Source of the DNA: an uncultured Candidatus Altimarinota bacterium
Lineage (GTDB): Bacteria; Patescibacteriota; Gracilibacteria; BD1-5; UBA6164
Assembly (NCBI GenBank): GCA_937944175.1
Contig: CALDZW010000053.1
Location: 1-14,175, forward strand
DNA length: 14,175 nt
Reading direction: 5' to 3'
Position 1 is the stretch's first letter, and each line of letters opens with the position of its first letter. Position numbers and translations under genes: made by a program. Below the pieces are notes generated by a model. It saw only the letters and a list, made by a program, of their open reading frames with translations, searched no databases and was not told where the DNA came from. Positions 7,793-14,175 of this stretch are shown piece by piece.

Positions 7793-10700
7793 TTATCTAT
7801 AAAGAGTCAGTATATTTTCAAGAAGTTTTGTAAAGTTTTGTCTAGAAGTTGGATCACTTGGTGCAAATGTATAATCTTCATTTTGAGGATTTACTACTCC
7901 TAAGTGTTCTGCTCTATCAACATATTTTTTATGCCAGTCAAGCTCAACATCATTATAACTATTATCTGCAAGTTCTCATGTAACTTGAAGTATTGCCATA
8001 TTTAATGCTATTTTTATTGCTTCACCTCTTGATATTGCATCATTTCATCTAAATATTTTTTCTCAAGCTTCATTTGTATCTCAGTCTACTATTTGAAGGT
8101 CAAGGGCTTTTTTAATAACTTTAGCCTCCCAAGTAGTGTTATCTGTATCAACAAAATCTAAATTACTTGTATCTTCAAGTCTATATTCAATACAATGACT
8201 TCTCATCATAATTTTTAGAAATTCAACTCTTGTAATTTCTCTAGATCCGTCAAACATATCTTCATGATCTCCATCAATTACTCCAGCTCTTTCAAGTCTT
8301 TTTATGAAATCAATATTATCATAGTTATTGATATCAAGAAGATAAGAATAGTGATTATTATCATAATTTTCATCTTTTAGATTTTCAATAATAGGACATG
8401 TTTCATAATCATCTTTCATGATGTATGTTCTTTCAACTCCATTAACCATAATTGATTTCTCAAACTGTCAATCTACTTGAGCAAGAGTTTCTTGTTGTTG
8501 AGTATTTTGCTCAACTGAAACCTCCTCAACAACTGTTTCTTCTACATCAGAATCTTCACTTACCACTTCTTCAGTACTAAGCATATTTTCAACCATTGCT
8601 TCTATAGAAGCATCTTCAGAACTTGTTTCAGGAATCTCATCATTATCTTCTGCTGAATTTAGATTTGATGATTCATTTCATCAATCAAGATTTCCTCAGT
8701 TAAATCATCCTCCTCATCCTGTTGATCAACCTACTATTTCATTAGATCCTCATACAGATCATCCTGTAACTCATGTAGTTGCTCCTCAATTTGATCATCA
8801 AGATACTCATATTGCTGAATCATCTTCAACAAATATACCAAAAGTTGTAAAGTGATTTGTATCACAAGTGATATTTTTTGCAATAGTATCTACACTACAG
8901 TTATCAAGTGATTCCCATACATTTGTAGTTTCATTAAATGAATGAATTCTTAATGATGGTTCATCAGCATCTTCTATATCAGCATCTGGATATTCTGCTG
9001 TGATAGTAAGAGGTTCATCAAACTGTGTTACTTTTTCTCATGTTGTACAATATGCTGAAAGATCATATGTTCTTACTGCACTGAGTCATGTATATGGCAC
9101 TCCCGCACTTTGTACTACTGCATCCTTATCAATTTGCTTCATTTGGAAGTATGCTCATCATTCAGTACAAGTATCTGTAGCATTATATCATGCTGGTACT
9201 GTTATTTCAACTTCTTCATTCTCATTATTAATGAGAGAAAGTGGTGTTGATGATGTTCAACTTGTATTTGGAACAATGTTTGTTGTTTCTACTTCTTGAA
9301 CTTCAGCATCTCATTCACATCATGAAGTTGTAAATGAATATATTCAATCAATTAATTCATTTCCTACAACATCTCTAGAAATTGTTTTATAGAAATATGT
9401 AGTACAAGATAATAGACCCGAAAGTGTTGCTGTATGACTTATAACTCTTGGCGCAATATCTTGTTCACCTGTAGTTTGATCCACTACATCAGTCAAACCA
9501 TACTGAATCTCAGTACTCGTTGGTTCATCTGTAGTCCAAGCAATAGTTGCAGTTGTTTCTCATACTGTCTCGTCAATAGAATCAGTAACAACATCTGGTA
9601 CATCAAGATCAATAACATCCACTTCAGTAGAAGCATTACTATTTCAAAGAAGGTCAGTAGCTGTAGCTGTTACATCTTCTCCATCTAATGGAGTAGGTGA
9701 TAGACTACATGAGTAGTTTCCACTGCTATCAGCAGTTGTTGTACAGGTTGCTCCACTTGGTGTTATCAAAACTACTGTAGATAATGCTTCTGCAGTTCCT
9801 GATACTGGGTCACCATTACTTGGTGCTTCTACAGTTGGTGCTTGAGTTGATAAGTCAATTGCATCTACAAACGTAGTATTTGCATTGTTTCAAGATTCAT
9901 CACTTACAGCTACAGTTACATCCTCTCCGTCTAATGGTGTAGGACTTAAAGCACAAGAGTAATTACCATTTATATCTGCAGTTGTTGTACAGGTTGCTCC
10001 ACTTGGTGTTGTAATAACTACTGTACCTCAAGCTTCTGCAGTTCCTGTTACTGGTGATCATGTAGTTGGTGCATCAAGAGTAATAGCACTTGGTGCATCT
10101 GTATCTATTGCATCTATCTCAGTATGAGTTGATGAATTTCCTGCAATATCTGTTGATACAACAGTAGCATTTTCTTCATCTTCTGGCATAGGGCTTAGTG
10201 TACATGAGTAGTTTCCACTGCTATCCGCAGTTGTTGTACATGTTGCTCCACTTGGTGTTGTAACAACTATATTAGATCAAGCTTCTGCTGTTCCTGTTAC
10301 AGGATTACCATTTGTTGGACCTGTAAGTGTCGGAGTTACAGGTGCAGTTGTATCAATACCTGCTGTTTCAACAAAACTATCATAGTTTCATGCAGCATCT
10401 GTTGTAGTCACAATAACATCTTCTCCATCTGTTGGCGCAGGACTCATAGTACATGAGTATGTACCTGCAGCAGTTGCAACTGCTGTACAAGTTGAACCAC
10501 TTGGTGTAGTAATATTTACTGTTGTACCTGGTTCAGCTGTTCATGTAACTGGTCAACCATTTGTTGTTACATTTACTGTTGTAGTAGTTGGAGCAGAAAT
10601 ATCAATCGCAGCAGGATAAAGTGCTGTTGATGAATTTCAGGCCGTATCAATTGAAAGAATACTAGCGTCTTCTCAATCTACTGGTGTAGGGCTTAAACTA

Positions 10701-12946
10701 CAAATGTAGTTTCCTGAAGCATCTGCATTTGTAGTACATGTTGCTCCACTTGGCGTAGTAATAATAACCATTGTTCCTGGCTGAGCAGTACCAACTACTG
10801 GGCTTCCTGTTGTAGGAGCTGTCATTGTTGGAGTAGTAGGTGCTGTCGTATCAATAGCATTTAACTCTGTATTATTAGAAGAGTTACCTGCAGCATCTGT
10901 TGATACCACTGTTGCATCTTCTCAATCTACTGGTGTTGGATTCAGCACACATGTATAACTTCATGAAGCATCTGCTGTAGTTGTACATGTTGCTCCACTT
11001 GGTGTTGTTACTACAACTGTAGTTCAAGCTTCTGCTGCTCCAGTAACTGGACTTCCATTTGTTGGTCCATTTAATGTTGGAGTAGTAGGTGCTGTTGCAT
11101 CAATTGTTATTTCATCCACTGAAGTATCTGTTGTTGTATTGCTAGCTGAATCAGTAATAGTAGCAGTCACATCATATACTCAATCTGAGAGTTCATCTCC
11201 TGTTGGTATTGTTAATGTCCACATTCATCCTGAAATTGCAAGGTTTCATCCTGCAACAGTATATGTCTCTGTTCAAACAGTTACACTAAGAGTTTCACCT
11301 GTAGAAAGTGATGCCATTCATGTAATTGTAGGATTAGTCGAATTAGACAACTGATTATTAACTGTTGGAGCAGTTGGAGCAGTTGTATCTATTACAATAT
11401 CTACTGAAGCCGTTGGTGAAGTGTTTCAGGCGATATCTGTTTGACTTACTGAGTAAGTAGGTGTATCTCAATCTGTATGAGCTGGTGATATATTACAAGA
11501 CCAGTTTCCACTAAGATCGACAACATCAGTACAAGTATGTCCATTACCATCAGTAACAGTTACAATTGAACCTGCTTCTCCACTACCTGTAATAGTTGGA
11601 GTAGTATCACTTGTTGCATCTCCATTAGTATGAGAACTAATTACTGGAGCTGCTGGACCAGTAGCATCAAGTTCTAATTCTGCAATACTAATATCATCAG
11701 TTGCATTTCAAGCAGCATCAGTTACTGTTGCAGTAACTTCATACTGTCCATCAGCAAGTGCTGTTGGTATTGTTAATGTCCATACTCATCCAGAAACTAC
11801 AAGGTTTCCATCTCATTGAGTATATACAACTCCATTTACTTCCACAGTAAGTTCTTCACCTGTACCTAAATCAACAGTTCCTGTAATTACTGGAGTGTCA
11901 TCATTAGATAGTTGTAAATCTACTGTAGGAGCATCTGGGGCAGTTGTATCTGTTTCTAGATTGACTGACTCACTTACAGAAGTGTTTCCTGCAACATCAG
12001 TTTGTTCTACGTCAATACTATAAGTACCATCAGTGAGAGCCGGACTCATATCACATGACCAAATACCTGTAGGATCTACTGTAGCAATACAGCTTGATCA
12101 TCCAGTAGTAGTAACATTAACCATTGCTCCTGGTTCTCCAGTTCAAGCAACTGTTGGTGTAGTATCGCTTGTTACTGAATTATCAGCTGGGTTATTAATA
12201 GTTACTGCTGCTGGAGCAGTTGTGTCTATTTCTACATCTATAATATTACTTTGAACTGACATGTTTCCATTGTCATCAATTCACATAACGGTAACATCAT
12301 AATTATTATCAGCTAATACATTAGCTGTATAATCATATGTCCAATCACCATTATTATCAACATTTGCTGTTCAAACGCTAATACCATTAATGTAAACTTC
12401 AACAATTGTATTTGCTTCTGAAGTTCCATTAATTTCGATAGTGTTATCATTTGTAATAAAGTCATTTGTTGAACTTCATGTATCAGTACTTATACTAGAT
12501 ACCACTGGAATTCAAGGAGCAGTACAGTCTGGAGTCCAATCTGTCTTTACTGCAATATTCGTTCAAGTAAACGCAATGCTCCCATTCAGGTCATCAGTTG
12601 CAGTTCACCCAAAGTATCCATTAGCATCAATAGTCACTCAAGTGAAATTAATCCACCCCATACTTTGAGACCAAGCATATCCGCCTAGTACTCAAGCACA
12701 TGTGTTAGTAACTCATCCATTTGTTGGGTTCATATTGATCCAACCAGTATTTTCTCCCCATGCATGTCCAGTAATTGCTGTAGCTGTTACATCTACATCT
12801 CAATTAGTAGGAGCAAAGTTAATCCAACCAGTATTTTCTCCCCATGCCATATTATCAGTAGCATCAATGCTATCTGCAAATAGGTTATATGGAGATACTG
12901 ACAAGATCATTGAGGCTAATACCACCTTAGCTATTGTCTTTTGCAT
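7793..12946 (-). CDS. Giant secreted Ig-repeat surface protein with C-terminal SLH domains
   Basis: 1717 residues, intact in one frame when UGA is Gly. Order: signal peptide (1-24, MQKTIAKVVLASMILSVSPY, cut probably after LFA); three AWGENTGWIN-type repeats (about 30-135); large Ig-like units in 187-residue pairs (about 150-615); six Ig-like repeats of 82-83 residues (about 619-1114), each with a Cys pair (ATCTT and NYxCSL) and usually TTAPT; an FN3-like domain (about 1119-1216, TATIAWTTDEPTSTEIQYG); a module ending NHFTTFGIF (about 1216-1373); a Gly/Ser linker (1378-1430); an acidic segment; and three SLH motifs (about 1548-1717; ITRVEFLKIM, AISRGEAIKIA, TSRQNFTKLLENIL). SLH domains bind cell-wall-linked polymers, so the stalk should project outward. 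By inference it is an S-layer-like adhesin used in host or prey contact. It has its own promoter and terminator. The Ig repeats cannot be assigned to one Pfam family from sequence alone. Confidence 0.95.
9605..11100 (-). repeat. Six tandem Ig-like coding repeats, period 246-249 bases
   Basis: A conserved core, CTCCACTTGG on the plus strand with close variants, recurs at 9751, 9997, 10246, 10495, 10744 and 10993. Successive distances are 246, 249, 249, 249 and 249 bases, giving 82-83 residues per unit. Unit protein features are TTAPT, GSPV.G, a hydrophobic V-T-P-S-G-A-T-C strand, and a C-containing strand ending in TPxDG. Confidence 0.9.
11163..12285 (-). repeat. Two-copy supra-repeat of paired Ig-like domains, about 560 bases
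   Basis: TGTTGGTATT with following sequence occurs at 11201 and again at 11762, 561 bases apart. A second marker (TTACAAGACC, then TCACATGACC) occurs at 11493 and 12051, 558 bases apart. Each copy therefore holds two Ig-like domains of different type, about 187 residues together, duplicated as a block. Confidence 0.75.
12738..12847 (-). repeat. 26-base perfect direct repeat encoding AWGENTGWI
   Basis: An identical 26-base block lies at 12738-12763 and 12822-12847, 84 bases (28 codons) apart, coding for the AWGENTGWI motif in the N-terminal part of the SLH protein. A third, diverged copy (AWSQSMGWINF) lies just downstream in the protein. Confidence 0.9.
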
Positions 12947-12990
12947 ATCTTACAAAATTAATAAATTAAATATAAATTCCATCACACCTT

Positions 12991-13022
12991 ATTATAGTAT
13001 CATATAGAAAAGACTTGCTCAA
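12991..13022 (-). promoter_or_regulatory. Sigma70-type promoter of the SLH surface-protein gene
   Basis: TTGAGC (-35, 13017-13022), then 17 bases to TACTAT (12994-12999), or 20 bases to the perfect TATAAT (12991-12996) that overlaps it. TGA precedes TACTAT. The ATG at 12946 lies about 45 bases downstream, without a Shine-Dalgarno sequence. Confidence 0.62.
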
Positions 13023-13258
13023 GAAAAATAGCTTGACGTATTGTATAAAATAATTATTTGTATAATTACTTTATATATTTTACTTACTCATAGCCATTAA
13101 TAGAATTCTATAGCCGTTAAAAAAAGTATTTATTTGCTATTATTCTAAAGAATTTATAAAAAAACACCCTATGTACTCATGATAATAACACTCATCATAA
13201 CTATATGTAAGACCTATAATTCCTAATTAAATACTCTCCTTGCATTATTTTAAGACTC

Positions 13259-13286
13259 AAAAAAAGATAAGAGTGAAATATCACTC
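13259..13286 (-). terminator. Intrinsic terminator of the 13366-14175 gene
   Basis: Six-base-pair stem GAGTGA/TCACTC with loop TATT, extended loosely by flanking ATAA/TTAT. On the minus strand it is followed by a seven-T run (13265-13259). It lies 80 bases after the UAA at 13366. Confidence 0.7.
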
Positions 13287-13365
13287 CTACCTTATATATA
13301 TAACAATTATTTAATTTTATATTACTGTCTACTGTCCATAATGGACTCTGACTATAGACAATCTC

Positions 13366-14175
13366 TTAATGGACAATTTTTAATAAATCTCATGTTCTAT
13401 ATATTGCTCAATTAGTTAATCCTGCTGCAAGTGCTGCTGCATTATCTGCATATTCTGCGATTCACATTACTTGAAGTTTAGATGTAGGAGAAAGGGTCCC
13501 TATTCAAACTTTACCATCATCAAGTATTGACATAACAGCAGATCAAGATGATTTAAGAAAATGGTGTTCATTTCACCTATAAGTAATTTTATCATACCCT
13601 GCTGATGCCCCTCATCAGTCTCATACTGAATTAATATAAAGTCAATGTGTAGCATCTGAGCGAATATAACCATAATGAAGATCGTCAGAACTAGAGAGCT
13701 TCAATGCTCATCAAAACACTTCTAGTTTTTCACTTGGACTCGTTGTTCAGATTCAAACATTCCCATTTAAGTTTGTGATTGCTCATGCTAGTCAAATTGA
13801 TGATACATTATTATATCATCCTGTTCCTTGTACACTTGATACTTCAACTCATACTCCAACACCATAATCAGTACCATGTGTAGTGAATAATTGAACAGCA
13901 GTTCACACTAACTCAATTTGTGGATGATTTGAAGTTAGTCCAGCAGTACTCTCTAGTTTAATAACCCAAACTCAAGGTGATGTTTCTAATACATGATAGA
14001 CAGCACCAGTATGTGTTCCTGTTCATCTTGTAGCGAGAGTAATTTTATACTTATAACCACGAGTTAATGCAGTTCATTCATTTAGAAGAGTAATTAATTC
14101 TCTGTTTGTATTTGATACAACATAATTTTTATGTTTTAAAACAGTTCAAACAGAACTAGACATACCACCTACATC
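13366..14175 (-). CDS. C-terminal part of a tail-fibre-like surface protein
   Basis: The 5' end lies outside the window; 269 residues are visible, with about 23 UGA-coded glycines. The visible part begins DVGGMSSSVGTVLKHKN, followed by a beta-rich stretch (RGYKYKITLATRGTGTHTG, VWVIKLESTAGLTSNHPQIE). Then come two copies of a motif G-x-VGIGT-x-SP-x-x-KL-x-V (GNVGIGTTSPSEKLEV and GKVGIGTLSPTSKLQV), spaced about 70 residues apart. It ends YADNAAALAAGLTNGAIYRT, then GDLLKIVH. From memory of such families, the VGIGT.SP repeats occur in phage tail fibres and in large bacterial surface proteins, and the ALAAGL..G..YRTGD..K.VH ending in phage structural proteins. No other phage genes are present, so I favour a host surface or fibre protein. 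It is transcribed towards the SLH protein but has its own terminator. Confidence 0.85.

Larger units (their letters stand above)
12947..13365. other. Intergenic region between two surface-protein genes
   Basis: 419 very AT-rich bases without a supportable gene on either strand under table 25. It contains the terminator of the upstream gene, a second hairpin nearer its stop (13327-13359, arms TGTCTA/TAGACA and GTCC/GGAC), the promoter of the SLH gene, a short direct repeat ATAGCC(A/G)TTAA at 13091-13101 and 13110-13120, and TTGTATAA twice (13041, 13058). No tRNA or other structured RNA was recognised. Confidence 0.6.

Noticed and set aside
9000..13007. Several plus-strand open frames of 70-100 codons
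   Set aside because: They are antisense to the repetitive SLH protein. Repeated low-complexity codons (ACA, GTA, AAT) leave few stops on the opposite strand.
12947..13365. Small peptide or ncRNA gene in the intergenic region
   Set aside because: Table-25 frames here are short and without protein-like composition, and no clear structured RNA beyond terminator hairpins is visible.
13366..14175. Prophage
   Set aside because: Only one tail-fibre-like gene is seen, with no integrase, capsid, terminase or attachment site in the window.

Overview
The window is AT-rich and reads as eight protein-coding loci plus one gene remnant, all on the minus strand. In the standard code nearly every gene looks shattered. 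If in-frame UGA is read as glycine (translation table 25), each becomes one intact reading frame ending in UAA. The clearest proof is in EF-G, where the invariant P-loop glycine of AHIDAGKTT is UGA, and in RNase Y, where both glycines of the KH GKLIG loop are UGA. This code is known from Absconditabacteria (SR1) and Gracilibacteria (BD1-5), so the source is almost certainly one of these CPR/Patescibacteria lineages. Their known members have small genomes and include bacteria that live on or prey on other bacteria.

Layout in transcription order, from high to low coordinates. (1) 14175-13366: C-terminal 269 residues of a surface or tail-fibre-like protein with 'VGIGT.SP..KL.V' repeats, followed by a hairpin terminator. 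(2) 12946-7793: a 1717-residue secreted modular protein with a signal peptide, AWGENTGWINF repeats, many Ig-like repeats, an FN3-like domain, a Gly-rich linker and three C-terminal SLH motifs, with a good promoter and a terminator. (3) 7687-7028: an unrecognised protein of about 219 residues with its own promoter and terminator. (4) 6827-4683: fusA (EF-G), ending at a strong bidirectional terminator. (5) 4640-4380: remnant of a small gene with no start and one internal UAA. (6) 4376 to beyond position 1: a tight run of rny, efp, an Lgt-like membrane protein and comEC, with gaps of 24, 31 and 15 bases, probably one operon.

The first half (1-2) is a cell-surface module: the SLH protein should be anchored to the cell envelope and display a long stalk of Ig domains, plausibly for host or prey attachment. 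The second half is housekeeping (EF-G, EF-P, RNase Y) plus the ComEC DNA-import channel, which fits an organism that scavenges nucleic acid. No tRNA, rRNA, CRISPR array, insertion sequence or plus-strand gene was found.

Points worth a second look are the recoding itself, an Lgt-family protein in which the known catalytic residues appear replaced, the near absence of CGA/CGG codons, the lack of Shine-Dalgarno sequences, the hierarchical repeats in the SLH protein, and the decayed gene before rny.
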